This document shows positions 44,392 through 54,001 of a stretch of 64,000 nt of DNA, piece after piece. The position numbers and the translations under genes were made by a program. Each line of letters starts with the position of its first letter. Position 1 is the first letter of the stretch. The DNA is taken from assembly GCF_003208215.1 (NCBI RefSeq), contig NZ_QKLW01000004.1, forward strand, positions 186,001-250,000, read 5' to 3'. Under the pieces are notes generated by a model. The model had not been told where the DNA came from and ran no database searches. It was given only the letters and a program-made list of their open reading frames with translations. The DNA comes from Marinomonas alcarazii. GTDB taxonomy: Bacteria; Pseudomonadota; Gammaproteobacteria; Pseudomonadales; Marinomonadaceae.

Positions 44392-45366
44392 ATGTCAGCT
44401 CAAGATCTGTTATCACAGGACGAAATCGATGCTCTTTTACATGGCGCTGATGAAAAGCCTGCAGAAGAGGATAACCGAGACGCCAATGGCGTTGCGTCGT
44501 ATGACATCACCAGTCAAGAGCGTATTGTGCGTGGGCGTATGCCCACCTTGGAAATGATTAACGAACGATTTGCTCGTTATACGCGAATTAGTTTGTTTAA
44601 CATGCTTCGCCGAACCGCCGATGTTTCATCTGGTGGTCTTCAGGTAATGAAGTTTGGTGAATACGTTCATACCCTTTATGTTCCCACTAGTTTGAATTTG
44701 GTAAAGTTTCGCCCTTTAAGAAGTACAGCGCTTTTTATTCTTGATGCTAAACTGGTTTTTAAGTTAGTAGACAATTTTTTTGGTGGCGATGGTCGACATG
44801 CAAAAATAGAAGGTCGAGAATTTACTCCAACAGAAATTCGAATCGTTCAGTTAATGTTAGAGCAGGTGTTTGTTGACTTAACCGAAGCGTGGGCTCCTGT
44901 ATTGAAGCTTGAACTAGAGTACATTAGTTCAGAAGTAAACCCTGCAATGGCGAATATCGTTAGTCCTAGCGAAGTTGTGGTGGTATCCACTTTCCATATT
45001 GAGCTGGATGGCGGTGGTGGTGAGCTTCATATCACGTTACCTTATTCTATGATCGAGCCCGTAAGAGAGTTGCTTGACGCTGGTGTACAGAGTGACGTTG
45101 ATGAAAAAGATGACCGTTGGGGCAAATCTCTTGAACAAGATGTTAAAGATATTGATGTTAAGTTGTCGGTAAATGTGGCCAATAGAAAAATATCTTTAGG
45201 TGACGTCTTAAAGTTTAAAGCGGGTGACATTATTCCGATAGAAATGCCTGAATTTGTAACTGTTCGTGCGAATGGTGTACCTACATTTAAAGGCAAGTTA
45301 GGGGTGAGTAACGAACGCTATTCAGTACAAATGGAAGAAAGTTTTAAAACGAAGGTGACGAAATAA
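44392..45366 (+). CDS. fliM: Flagellar motor switch protein FliM
   Basis: FliM is the C-ring protein that receives CheY-P. The 324-residue sequence begins MSAQDLLSQDEIDALLHGAD, the classic CheY-binding peptide. It continues with the CheC-like middle domain (NMLRRTADVSSGG and EYVHTLYVPTSLNL, where GGDG is present at NFFGGDGRHAKIEGREFTP) and a SpoA domain (VNVANRKISLGDVLKFKAGD). fliN follows one base later. Confidence 0.95.
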   Translation: MSAQDLLSQDEIDALLHGADEKPAEEDNRDANGVASYDITSQERIVRGRMPTLEMINERFARYTRISLFNMLRRTADVSSGGLQVMKFGEYVHTLYVPTSLNLVKFRPLRSTALFILDAKLVFKLVDNFFGGDGRHAKIEGREFTPTEIRIVQLMLEQVFVDLTEAWAPVLKLELEYISSEVNPAMANIVSPSEVVVVSTFHIELDGGGGELHITLPYSMIEPVRELLDAGVQSDVDEKDDRWGKSLEQDVKDIDVKLSVNVANRKISLGDVLKFKAGDIIPIEMPEFVTVRANGVPTFKGKLGVSNERYSVQMEESFKTKVTK

Positions 45367-45367
45367 C

Positions 45368-45829
45368 ATGGCAGAAGAACAAAATCCAGACGCAGCAGGA
45401 ATGGATGAAGATTTAGCTGATGAATGGGCAGCTGCAATGTCTGAAGCTGGTGAATCAGAAGATAGCGAAGGTATCGAAGACGAATGGGCGGCAGCAATGT
45501 CAGAGCAAAAAGTTGAGCCTGTTAAGTTAGAAACACTTTCGAATCCTGCTGTTCCTAGTGGTGGTGTTGGGTCTGATCTTGATCTAATTATGGATATTCC
45601 GGTTGTCCTCTCTATGGAATTGGGTAACACGGAAATAGCGATCCGCAATTTGATGCAACTAACACAAGGTTCGGTTGTGGAACTTGATCGTTTTGCTGGT
45701 GAGCCTCTCGATGTGTTGGTTAATGGCACATTGATTGCGCATGGCGAAGTGGTGGTAGTTAACGACAAATACGGTATTCGTTTGACCGATGTTGTTAGTC
45801 CGAGCGAGCGTATTAGACGACTTAAGTAG
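45368..45829 (+). CDS. fliN: Flagellar motor switch protein FliN
   Basis: FliN forms the base of the C-ring and docks FliH. The SpoA core (about residues 75-153) starts MDIPVVLSMELGNTEIAIRN and ends PSERIRRLK. The N-terminal extension is acidic and contains an exact repeat, DEWAAAMSE, at residues 18-26 and 38-46; most FliN proteins carry one such motif. The length of 153 residues is consistent with this. It is within fliLMNOPQR. Confidence 0.93.
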   Translation: MAEEQNPDAAGMDEDLADEWAAAMSEAGESEDSEGIEDEWAAAMSEQKVEPVKLETLSNPAVPSGGVGSDLDLIMDIPVVLSMELGNTEIAIRNLMQLTQGSVVELDRFAGEPLDVLVNGTLIAHGEVVVVNDKYGIRLTDVVSPSERIRRLK

Positions 45830-45835
45830 TATATA

Positions 45836-46255
45836 TTGAGCTTTTTTTCTTTTGACCGTGTTTCTATCGCCATACTTTGTATGGCGTCTCCGTATTTGTG
45901 CGCCGCTGGTGCGCAAGATATGTCTGTGACTTCATCCATTTGGAAAGTTGTTCTTTCTCTTATCTTTGTTATCGCTTTTATACCTGCATGCCTTTGGCTA
46001 ATGAAACGTTTTCAATTTGCTCAAATGAAGCTTGGGAAATCTGATATCAAAATTATTAGTGCTCAGTCCCTTGGCGCCAAAGAAAAGCTCATGTTGGTTG
46101 AAGTGGAGGGTGAGCGCTTGTTAATTGGGGTGACGCCTCAGACTATTAGTCATTTACGAAGTTTTCCACCAAAAGCAACATCATTTGCTTCTGTGATGGA
46201 AGAAGTTGATCGAGAAAACACGGCAGCGAAAAAAGATGATGGAGATGCGACATGA
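45836..46255 (+). CDS. fliO: Flagellar biosynthesis protein FliO
   Basis: FliO helps assemble FliP in the export gate. The 139-residue protein has an N-terminal hydrophobic segment that could be a signal peptide, a membrane helix ([20 protein letters not shown]), and a cytoplasmic part with [20 protein letters not shown], the conserved FliO core. Start at TTG 45836 is tentative, as no good ribosome site is visible; an ATG at 45881 is an alternative that removes the signal-like part. It overlaps fliP by 4 bases. Confidence 0.87.
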   Translation: MSFFSFDRVSIAILCMASPYLCAAGAQDMSVTSSIWKVVLSLIFVIAFIPACLWLMKRFQFAQMKLGKSDIKIISAQSLGAKEKLMLVEVEGERLLIGVTPQTISHLRSFPPKATSFASVMEEVDRENTAAKKDDGDAT

Positions 46256-46989
46256 TGCGTCTTGCTCTGCTTTTGTTGCTGATATCGCCAGGAATGTCTT
46301 GGGCTGAAGTTGGATTGCCCGCGGTGAAAGTGGTCACCAACCCTGATGGCAGTCAAGATTATTCGGTGTCGTTACAAATTCTCTTTATCATGACTGCGCT
46401 GACCTTGTTGCCAGCGGCTTTAATGATGATGACAGCGTTTACACGGATTATTGTTGTCTTAGCGATTCTGCGTCAGGCGATTGGTTTGCAGCAAACACCA
46501 TCGAATCAAATTATGATTGGTATGGCGTTGTTTTTAACGTTATTTATCATGACACCGACATTGGATCGAGTGAATGAGGTTGCTTTACAGCCTTATTTAA
46601 ATGAGGAGATGACATCGGTTCAAGCCGTTGAGGCTGCGTCCGTTCCTGTGCGGGACTTTATGCTTGCTCAAACTAGAGAAGATGATATTGCTCTTTTTGT
46701 TAAGTTAGCGGGTAGAGAGGGGACGATCGAGTCGATGGAAACCTTGCCTTTCACTATCTTGATGCCTGCATTTGTTACCAGTGAATTGAAAACCGCCTTT
46801 CAAATTGGTTTTATGATCTTCATTCCCTTTTTGATCGTTGATATGGTGGTGGCCAGTGTCTTGATGGCAATGGGTATGATGATGCTCTCTCCTATCATTA
46901 TTTCCTTACCATTCAAAATCATGCTTTTTGTGATGGTTGATGGTTGGTCTATGATTATGGGGACTTTGGCGGCGAGTTTCGGGATTTAG
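46252..46989 (+). CDS. fliP: Flagellar export gate protein FliP
   Basis: FliP is the main ring subunit of the type III export gate. The 245-residue protein has a cleavable signal peptide ([18 protein letters not shown]) and membrane helices; [36 protein letters not shown] and [16 protein letters not shown] are family motifs. ATG overlaps the fliO stop. fliQ begins 2 bases after its stop. Confidence 0.96.
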   Translation: MMRLALLLLLISPGMSWAEVGLPAVKVVTNPDGSQDYSVSLQILFIMTALTLLPAALMMMTAFTRIIVVLAILRQAIGLQQTPSNQIMIGMALFLTLFIMTPTLDRVNEVALQPYLNEEMTSVQAVEAASVPVRDFMLAQTREDDIALFVKLAGREGTIESMETLPFTILMPAFVTSELKTAFQIGFMIFIPFLIVDMVVASVLMAMGMMMLSPIIISLPFKIMLFVMVDGWSMIMGTLAASFGI

Positions 46990-46991
46990 CT

Positions 46992-47261
46992 ATGGACCCT
47001 CAGGTAGTTTTAGATCTATATGGACAAGGTTTTTATTTGATTGTCTTGATTGTTGGGGTCGTCATGATGCCGAGCTTATTAGTCGGCTTGATTGTGAGTG
47101 TGTTTCAAGCCGCAACGCAAATAAACGAGCAAACTTTATCTTTCTTGCCTAGGTTAATAGTGACTATTTTAGTAATTATGCAACTAGGGCCGTGGATTTT
47201 GACTAAGCTTATGGACTTCACGACAAACTTGTTTATTAATATTCCTATGATAATAGGCTGA
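46992..47261 (+). CDS. fliQ: Flagellar export gate protein FliQ
   Basis: The protein has 89 residues, two membrane helices and the motif QAATQINEQTLSFLPR, all typical of FliQ. It packs around the FliP-FliR gate complex. I chose ATG 46992 rather than an upstream GTG at 46944, which lies inside fliP. Its TGA stop overlaps the fliR ATG. Confidence 0.95.
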   Translation: MDPQVVLDLYGQGFYLIVLIVGVVMMPSLLVGLIVSVFQAATQINEQTLSFLPRLIVTILVIMQLGPWILTKLMDFTTNLFINIPMIIG

Positions 47262-48043
47262 TGTTAGAGCTTAATCCTGATCAGTTACTTAACCTGACTA
47301 TTAGCTTTCTTTTGCCTTTTTTTCGTATCGGTGCTTTTTTTATGGCGTTGCCTTTGTTTGGCAGTCGTCTGGTAAATACACGCGTACGTATTGCGTTTTC
47401 TTTTCTTATCGCTGTCATTGTAACGCCAGTTATAAATATCCCTGCTTATGACCCTATTTCTCCTGCTTATATTGTTTTAATTGCCGAGCAGCTGGTGGTC
47501 GGTTTTGTATTGGGCTTTGTTGTTACTATCTTGTTTCAGTTATTTTCTTTGGCAGGTCAGCTTGCTGCTATGAAAGCGGGTTTGGGTTTTGCTATGTCTA
47601 ATGACCCAGCGAATGGTATTTCTGTCGCGACGCTTGGTCAGTATTATTTGTCTATGGTTGCGCTTGCTTTTTTAGGCACAAATGGCCATCTTGTGATGAT
47701 AGAGTATTTGGCTGAGAGTTTTAATTATTGGCCGATTGGTAGTGGTTTTGATAGTCAGCGCTATTGGCAAGTTGTTTCTTTGGGTGGGTGGATGTTTGAA
47801 AAAGCACTGCTTATTGTCTTGCCGTTGGCGGTTGCTGTTTTGGTCATTAACTTATCGTTTGGTGTGGTTGCTAAAGCGTCGCCTCAATTGAATATATTTG
47901 CGCTTGGCTTTCCTATTATTATGTTGTTTTCGCTGTTCTTCTTCTGGATCATGCTGGATGATTTCTTAAATATATATTTGCTTTTCTTTGGCGAGTTAAT
48001 CGATTGGCTAAAGGTGACTTGGGGGGTTCATTTACATGGCTGA
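47261..48043 (+). CDS. fliR: Flagellar export gate protein FliR
   Basis: FliR completes the FliPQR export gate. The 260-residue, six-helix protein shows LPFFRIGAFFMALPLFGSR, VRIAFSFLIAVIVTP and VLGFVVTILFQLFSLAGQL, then MSNDPANGISV, typical of the family. ATG 47261 shares a base with the fliQ stop and its end overlaps flhB by 8 bases, so the export-gate genes are translationally coupled. Confidence 0.95.
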   Translation: MLELNPDQLLNLTISFLLPFFRIGAFFMALPLFGSRLVNTRVRIAFSFLIAVIVTPVINIPAYDPISPAYIVLIAEQLVVGFVLGFVVTILFQLFSLAGQLAAMKAGLGFAMSNDPANGISVATLGQYYLSMVALAFLGTNGHLVMIEYLAESFNYWPIGSGFDSQRYWQVVSLGGWMFEKALLIVLPLAVAVLVINLSFGVVAKASPQLNIFALGFPIIMLFSLFFFWIMLDDFLNIYLLFFGELIDWLKVTWGVHLHG

Positions 48044-49172
48044 AAATGAAGACGGTAGCGAAAAAACCGAAAGTGCCAGTAGTAAAAAACTTCAGGATGC
48101 GCGTAATAAAGGTAATATTCCCAGGTCTAAAGACCTTAGTGCTGCACTATTGCTAATTGTTGCTGCCGCGACGATTTACGGGACAGGCACGCTTCTTGTT
48201 CGAGATCTGGCGGTGTTGTTCGATTTTAATTTTTTGCTTGAAAGGGCGGACGCATTCGATCTGAGTCGTATGATTTTTCATCTGTATGATTCGGTTGTGA
48301 CTATGATGGACTCAATGGTACTGCTAATGTCTGTGCTTGCTGTTGCGGGGATTGTTGGCAGCATAGCGTTGGGGGGATTGAACTTCGCTTGGGAGCCATT
48401 AACGCCGAAATTGAGCAAAATGAACCCTATAGCAGGGCTTAAAAAAATGTTTTCGGTGCAGTCTTTGGTGGAGTTGCTTAAGTCGATTGCCAAGGTCACG
48501 CTGGTGGGCGTTGTTGCCACCATAGTACTAAATTATTTTTTGCCGGAAACTTTGGGGCTGACTTTTCAGTCTATTGAATTATCTATTTCACATGGGATAG
48601 ATATTGTTATTTGGTCTTTTATTTTTGTTACGCTCGCTTTGGCGCTGATTGCTGCTATTGATGTGCCGTTCCAAGTTTGGTCGCATAAAGAAAAATTGAA
48701 AATGACTAAGCAGGAAGTGAAAGACGAATTTAAGCAGCAAGAAGGTGATCCTATGGTACGAGGTCGCATTCGTCAGTTGCAGCGCCAGGCTGCGATGAAT
48801 CGAATGATGTCTGACGTGCCCGATGCGGATGTTATTATAACGAACCCGACGCATTTTTCGGTCGCGTTGAAATACGATCAAGCGAGTGGTGCGGCTCCTG
48901 TTCTTCTTGCAAAAGGTGGCGATTTTATTGCATTGAAAATCCGAGAAGTCGGCAATCACTATGATATCCCTGTGATACAATCACCCGCTCTGGCAAGGGC
49001 GGTGTATCATCATACTGAAATTGGTGAGGAAATACCGCAGGGGTTATTTAAAGTGGTGGCGCAATTGCTGGCTTACGTGTATCAATTGCGTAATGCTCGT
49101 ATGGGGGCACCGCAGCCAGAAGCTATGCCAAACTTAGATGTGCCTGATGAATTTCAGTGGGACGGTAGTTAA
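48036..49172 (+). CDS. flhB: Flagellar export switch protein FlhB
   Basis: FlhB changes export specificity from rod/hook to filament. The 378-residue protein has four membrane helices after a charged N-terminus (GSEKTESASSKKLQDARNKG) and a cytoplasmic domain with the self-cleaving NPTH motif in VIITNPTHFSVALKYD. The C-terminal part after cleavage is LLAKGGDFIALKIREVGNHY and onward. A homologue of only this last part (mini-FlhB) is encoded at the right end of the window. Confidence 0.96.
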   Translation: MAENEDGSEKTESASSKKLQDARNKGNIPRSKDLSAALLLIVAAATIYGTGTLLVRDLAVLFDFNFLLERADAFDLSRMIFHLYDSVVTMMDSMVLLMSVLAVAGIVGSIALGGLNFAWEPLTPKLSKMNPIAGLKKMFSVQSLVELLKSIAKVTLVGVVATIVLNYFLPETLGLTFQSIELSISHGIDIVIWSFIFVTLALALIAAIDVPFQVWSHKEKLKMTKQEVKDEFKQQEGDPMVRGRIRQLQRQAAMNRMMSDVPDADVIITNPTHFSVALKYDQASGAAPVLLAKGGDFIALKIREVGNHYDIPVIQSPALARAVYHHTEIGEEIPQGLFKVVAQLLAYVYQLRNARMGAPQPEAMPNLDVPDEFQWDGS

Positions 49173-49209
49173 TTATGTTTTGTGTATTTTCCTCCAATAA
49201 GGGTGCCGT

Positions 49210-51327
49210 GTGAATTTTGACCGCGCTCGATTTACTGGACAGGTTCAAGGTATTTTTAGTGGGAATCTAGGGATTCCTATTTTGTTGTTGTCGCTTTTAG
49301 CGATGATGATTCTTCCTATCCCCGCGTTTTTACTCGACGTTCTTTTTACCTTCAATATTGCCTTAGCGATTGTGGTGCTTTTGGTCGCTATTTATTCCAT
49401 GCGACCATTGGATTTTGCTGTGTTTCCAACGGTGCTACTGGTATCTACTTTGATGCGACTGGCGCTTAATGTTGCGTCCACGCGTGTGGTTTTGCTGAAT
49501 GGTCATGAAGGTGGTGATGCCGCTGGTAAGGTTATCCAAGCCTTTGGTGAAGTGGTGATTGGCGGTAACTACGTCGTTGGTTTTGTTGTGTTCGCCATCT
49601 TAATGATTATTAACTTCGCAGTAGTGACAAAGGGTGCTGGGCGTATTTCTGAAGTGAGTGCTCGTTTTACCTTGGACGCGATGCCTGGTAAGCAGATGGC
49701 CATCGACGCAGACTTGAATGCGGGCATGATCGATGCTGACCAAGCTAAGCAGCGTAGGATGGAAATTGCTTCTGAAGCAGAGTTCTACGGTTCTATGGAT
49801 GGTGCTTCAAAGTTCGTTAAAGGTGATGCGATTGCCGGTTTGTTGATTCTTGGGATCAATATCATTGGTGGCTTATCTATTGGTATGGCACAGCATGACC
49901 TTTCTTTTGCGCAAGCGATTGAAAGCTATTCGTTATTAACCATTGGTGATGGTCTTGTGGCTCAGCTGCCTTCTTTGATGTTGTCTACTGCAGCGGCCAT
50001 CATGGTGACCCGAGTAAATGAAACTGGCGATATGGGCTCGCAAGTAGTTCGCCAGATGTTTGGGTCTTCAAAGGCGCTGTATGTCGCCGCGGGCGTGATG
50101 ACTATTATGGGGATTGTGCCTGGCATGCCTCATTTTTCTTTCCTATCGTTAGCCGCTTGTTTGGGTGGGTTGGCGTACTTTTTAGAGTACCGTAAGAAGC
50201 AAAAGTTAAATCAAGGAACCAAAAGTGCGACCAAAACGCCAGCAGAAGGCTCCGCCCCTGCTGAGGTGAGAGATTTGAGTTGGGACGATGTCGCTCCTGT
50301 AGATATGCTGGGCTTAGAAGTTGGCTATCGTTTAATTCCTCTGGTTGATAAAACGCAGGGTGGCGAATTGTTGGCTAGAATAAAAGGTGTGCGCCGTAAG
50401 TTGTCCCAAGATTTGGGATTCTTGGTGCCTAGTGTTCATATTCGAGATAATTTGGATTTGATGCCAAATGCTTACAGGGTCACCCTGATGGGGGTGAGTT
50501 TAGCTGAGGCGGAAGTGCATCCAGATAAAGATTTGGCGATCGATCCGGGCCAAGTTTTTGGTTCTATTGATGGTATCGCAGGCAAAGATCCGTCATTTGG
50601 TTTAGATGCTGTTTGGATTGATCCAAAGAAAAGAGATCAGGCGCAGACGTATGGTTATACGGTAGTGGATGTAAGTACCGTCGTGGCGACTCATATTAAC
50701 CAGATTATGCATAAACACGCGTATGAATTAATTGGTCACGATGAGGTTCAGCAGTTATTGAGTTTGTTGAAACAGTACAACCCTAAATTAGCGGAAGAGT
50801 TAGTTCCAAATACGGTGCCATTAAGTGTGTTGCTGAAAGTGTTGCAGAATTTATTAATAGAGGGTGTGCCTCTAAGAGATATGCGCACTATTGCTGAGTC
50901 GATAATGGGGGTACAGCCTAAAACGCAAGATCCTATGATATTAACGGCGGCCGTGAGGACATCGTTGTCCCGATTAATTATTCAAACATTGGCGGATGGA
51001 GTTGAAGAGATTCCTGTATTGACCTTAGAGCCGCAGTTAGAAAAAATGTTAATGCAGACGGTTCAACAAAGCCAACAGTCTGGAATTAAAAATGAAGAAG
51101 CTTTGATTCTAGAGCCGCAAATGGCAGAACAATTGCAGACTTCTTTGAGACAGTCGGCAGAGCAACAAGAAGCAATGGGTAATACACCTATTTTGATCGT
51201 ATCTGCACCGATTCGCCCTATGTTAGCGCGTTTTATGCGCTATGGTATGGTGAATATGTCTGTACTCTCTTATCAAGAAGTTCCAGATCATAAACGTATT
51301 ACTGTCGTGGGGGTTATTGGTCAATAG
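49210..51327 (+). CDS. flhA: Flagellar export protein FlhA
   Basis: FlhA forms the nonameric export ring that takes up chaperone-substrate complexes. The 705-residue protein has about eight membrane helices in its first 330 residues, with the FHIPEP region appearing as ALNVASTRVVLLNGHEGG, followed by FVKGDAIAGLLILGINIIGG. The large cytoplasmic domain has TVVDVSTVVATHI and LRDMRTIAES. It starts at GTG 49210 with no strong ribosome site. flhF follows after about 100 bases. Confidence 0.96.
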   Translation: MNFDRARFTGQVQGIFSGNLGIPILLLSLLAMMILPIPAFLLDVLFTFNIALAIVVLLVAIYSMRPLDFAVFPTVLLVSTLMRLALNVASTRVVLLNGHEGGDAAGKVIQAFGEVVIGGNYVVGFVVFAILMIINFAVVTKGAGRISEVSARFTLDAMPGKQMAIDADLNAGMIDADQAKQRRMEIASEAEFYGSMDGASKFVKGDAIAGLLILGINIIGGLSIGMAQHDLSFAQAIESYSLLTIGDGLVAQLPSLMLSTAAAIMVTRVNETGDMGSQVVRQMFGSSKALYVAAGVMTIMGIVPGMPHFSFLSLAACLGGLAYFLEYRKKQKLNQGTKSATKTPAEGSAPAEVRDLSWDDVAPVDMLGLEVGYRLIPLVDKTQGGELLARIKGVRRKLSQDLGFLVPSVHIRDNLDLMPNAYRVTLMGVSLAEAEVHPDKDLAIDPGQVFGSIDGIAGKDPSFGLDAVWIDPKKRDQAQTYGYTVVDVSTVVATHINQIMHKHAYELIGHDEVQQLLSLLKQYNPKLAEELVPNTVPLSVLLKVLQNLLIEGVPLRDMRTIAESIMGVQPKTQDPMILTAAVRTSLSRLIIQTLADGVEEIPVLTLEPQLEKMLMQTVQQSQQSGIKNEEALILEPQMAEQLQTSLRQSAEQQEAMGNTPILIVSAPIRPMLARFMRYGMVNMSVLSYQEVPDHKRITVVGVIGQ

Positions 51328-51429
51328 TAATTGCCAGTTTTCTGTAAAATATTGTATCTATATTTATCGGAATCTTTCGGGTAAGCTATGGATTTGTAAG
51401 AAAAATAAACTGTAAGGATTAAGGTATTC

Positions 51430-52722
51430 ATGCAAATTAGGCGGTTTCGAGCACCAGACATGCGCCAAGCGATACGGAAAGTTCGTGACGCCGTAGGTCC
51501 TGATGCGGTTATCTTGTCAAATCAACGTCTGCCAACAGGCGAGATAGAAATTGTTGCCGCTCTAGATTACGATGGATCTTTGCCTTCTAGCATGTCGTCT
51601 AAACGTTCGAGCTCAAGCTCTTCGCGCCCTGACACTTCGGTCGATCCTAGTGCGAATTATTTAGAACGCATAGAACGAGCCAAGCAACAAACCACGCCAC
51701 CTCAGAATGACGCACCTTCCTATACTTCACCGCGTCAAAACTCTCAGATTGAAATGCCGCCACTGCCTGAAGATAAGGAAGATCCAGTTGTTGAAGAGGC
51801 TTTATCTGTTAAAAATAGTGATAATGCTAAGCAATTGCAGGACATGGAGCGCGAACTGAAAAGTGTTCGGGCTATGCTGGAGCAGCATCAGCAAAATGAC
51901 AACCGTAGCTCTGCCAAAGAATCTTCTGTTGAGACTCGAGCCCGCGAAAAGTTAAAAGGGTTAGGGTTGTCTGAGTTTGTTGTGTCTAGACTGATGGATG
52001 ATATAGATCTAAAAGGCCGTGAGGATGACTGGAATAGGTTATTGGCACATTTGGCTGACTATATACCTATTCGCTCAGGCTCTAATGAATTACGCGGCTG
52101 TATTGCCTTTATGGGCCCTACTGGTGTTGGTAAAACAACCACAATCGGTAAAATTGCTGCCCAGCACGTATTGAAACATGGCTCTGAAGGTGTTGTATTA
52201 ATTACAACAGACACCTATCGAATTGCTGCTCATGAACAACTGAGAACGTTTGGGCGTATTTTAAATGTTCCCGTTGAAGTTGTTAATGAGTATTCAGATT
52301 TAAATGAAGTGTTAGCAAAATACGCGCATTACTCTTTGGTATTGGTTGATACGGCAGGTATGAATCCAAGAGATTCTAATCTTGAGCGCCAATTGTTAAT
52401 GATGAAACGAGCAAGGGCCAGCCTTAAGAAGTTATTAGTATTGCCTTGCACAAGCCAAAGACAAGTTCTGAAAACCGTGACTGAAATATATTCACAGGTG
52501 CAGCTTGATGGGTGTGTTTTAAGTAAGCTTGACGAATCAGCTTCACTTGGTGAAGCGATTAGTGTAGTTATTGAAGAAGGTCTTCCTGTTGTTTATATCG
52601 CAGATGGACAAAGAATACCTGATGATATCGAACCTGCTCGTGCTCATAACCTGATTAGTAGAGCTGTTTATACAGCAGAACACTACAGTCAGCTTTATGG
52701 GTCACTAAAGTATGGTAGTTAG
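51430..52722 (+). CDS. flhF: Flagellar placement GTPase FlhF
   Basis: FlhF is an SRP-like GTPase that sets the polar site of flagellar assembly. The 430-residue protein has an N-terminal basic start (MQIRRFRAPDMRQAIRKVRD), a variable linker rich in Ser/Pro, and the NG domain with P-loop GPTGVGKTTTIGKIAAQ, TTDTYRIAAHEQLRTFG, VDTAGMNPRD and LSKLDESASLGEA. In polar flagellates it works with FlhG/FleN, which limits flagellar number; no flhG/fleN follows here. The next gene is fliA after 97 bases. Confidence 0.95.
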   Translation: MQIRRFRAPDMRQAIRKVRDAVGPDAVILSNQRLPTGEIEIVAALDYDGSLPSSMSSKRSSSSSSRPDTSVDPSANYLERIERAKQQTTPPQNDAPSYTSPRQNSQIEMPPLPEDKEDPVVEEALSVKNSDNAKQLQDMERELKSVRAMLEQHQQNDNRSSAKESSVETRAREKLKGLGLSEFVVSRLMDDIDLKGREDDWNRLLAHLADYIPIRSGSNELRGCIAFMGPTGVGKTTTIGKIAAQHVLKHGSEGVVLITTDTYRIAAHEQLRTFGRILNVPVEVVNEYSDLNEVLAKYAHYSLVLVDTAGMNPRDSNLERQLLMMKRARASLKKLLVLPCTSQRQVLKTVTEIYSQVQLDGCVLSKLDESASLGEAISVVIEEGLPVVYIADGQRIPDDIEPARAHNLISRAVYTAEHYSQLYGSLKYGS

Positions 52723-52819
52723 TAAAATTATGTTATTACTGAAAGCGTTGCGCCAAACTATGTAGTACAGTTAGTTAGCGCAACTAACTTAAATGGTAAA
52801 GGTTGCTTAGACTATTTTT

Positions 52820-53557
52820 ATGCAGACCAAAAACGGATATAACACATACTCCAAAAAAGCAACGCTCTCAATTGATGCGATTGTTGAACAATACGGGTAT
52901 TTAGTGAAAAAAATTGCTTATCACCTATTGGCGAGATTGCCTGATAGTGTGGATATAGACGATTTGATTCAAGCTGGCATGATGGGGCTAATTGAGGCGT
53001 ATAAACGCTTTGAGTCTACGAAAGGTGCCAGCTTTGAAACTTATGCGGGAATCCGTATTCGCGGTTCTATAATGGATGAGGTGCGAAAAACAGATTGGGC
53101 GCCTCGTTCAGTAAGACGAAATGGTAGAGCAGTTGCTAACGCCATAAAAGAATTGGAAGCGACCCTGGGACGAGAAGCTTCAGATATGGAAGTAGCAGCG
53201 CATATGAATATAGGGATGGATGAATATCATGAAATGATTCATTCATCTATGTCTACTCAGTTGTTTAGCTATGAAGAAATGCTAGACTCTGATACAAATA
53301 ATCTAGATAGCGTTGAATCCGAAGTTGAAAATGCACCATATTCTTTAGTTGAAGAAGGCGGATTTCAAAATCAATTGGCAATAGAAATTGATAACCTACC
53401 GGAAAGAGAAAAGTTAGTTTTGTCACTTTATTATAATGAAGAACTTAACTTGAAAGAAATTGGTGCAGTGTTAGGCGTAAGTGAATCAAGGGTTAGTCAA
53501 ATTCATAGTCAAGCGGCTATGAGATTGAAAGCTAGATTAAGCGATTGGCGAGATTAA
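52820..53557 (+). CDS. fliA: Flagellar sigma factor 28
   Basis: FliA directs late flagellar and chemotaxis transcription. The 245-residue protein has sigma-70 region 2 (PDSVDIDDLIQAGMMGLIEA, then FETYAGIRIRGSIMDEVRK), region 3 (VRRNGRAVANAIKELEATLG) and region 4 (NLKEIGAVLGVSESRVSQIH). It lies directly after flhF in place of the usual flhF-fleN-fliA arrangement. Its anti-sigma factor FlgM is not in the window. Confidence 0.95.
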   Translation: MQTKNGYNTYSKKATLSIDAIVEQYGYLVKKIAYHLLARLPDSVDIDDLIQAGMMGLIEAYKRFESTKGASFETYAGIRIRGSIMDEVRKTDWAPRSVRRNGRAVANAIKELEATLGREASDMEVAAHMNIGMDEYHEMIHSSMSTQLFSYEEMLDSDTNNLDSVESEVENAPYSLVEEGGFQNQLAIEIDNLPEREKLVLSLYYNEELNLKEIGAVLGVSESRVSQIHSQAAMRLKARLSDWRD

Positions 53558-53599
53558 TTATGAGTTGTGTAATATTACCTTTAGGGTGTGGAGGTTGCA

Positions 53600-53992
53600 T
53601 TGGATAAAAACATGAAGATCCTAATTGTTGATGATTTCTCGACAATGAGACGAATCATTAAAAACCTACTACGGGATTTAGGGTTTACCAATACAGTCGA
53701 AGCTGATGATGGGACGACTGCGTTACCCATACTTCAAGCCGGTACGATTGATTTTCTCGTTACCGATTGGAATATGCCAGGTATGACAGGGATCGAATTA
53801 CTTCGTGCCGTGCGTGCAGATGAAAAATTGAAAAGCATTCCTGTTCTTATGGTAACGGCAGAGGCGAAACGTGACCAAATTATTGCTGCAGCTCAGGCTG
53901 GGGTGAATGGTTATGTTGTTAAGCCGTTTACTGCGGTGGCTCTCAAAGAAAAAATTGAGAAAATATTCGAACGAATAGATGCTGCGAAATAG
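53600..53992 (+). CDS. cheY: Chemotaxis response regulator CheY
   Basis: CheY carries the signal from CheA to FliM. The 130-residue protein has D11/D12, the phosphoacceptor D56 in [11 protein letters not shown] at [11 protein letters not shown] and K in GYVVKPFT, the full set of active-site residues. I chose TTG 53600, with GGAGG 5 bases upstream, as the start; GTG at 53588 lies in that ribosome site and ATG at 53612 is too far from it. cheZ follows after 9 bases. Confidence 0.95.
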   Translation: MDKNMKILIVDDFSTMRRIIKNLLRDLGFTNTVEADDGTTALPILQAGTIDFLVTDWNMPGMTGIELLRAVRADEKLKSIPVLMVTAEAKRDQIIAAAQAGVNGYVVKPFTAVALKEKIEKIFERIDAAK

Positions 53993-54001
53993 GAAATGTA
54001 G

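Noticed and set aside
45322..45939. A 205-codon open frame on the minus strand across fliN
   Set aside because: It is antisense to fliM end, fliN and fliO start, has low-complexity Ser/Thr content, and no ribosome site; the plus-strand genes are certain.
52770..52788. Perfect 7-bp hairpin between flhF and fliA considered as a terminator
   Set aside because: No T-run follows it, and overlapping alternative pairings exist; it could be an operator, but nothing supports a specific regulator.
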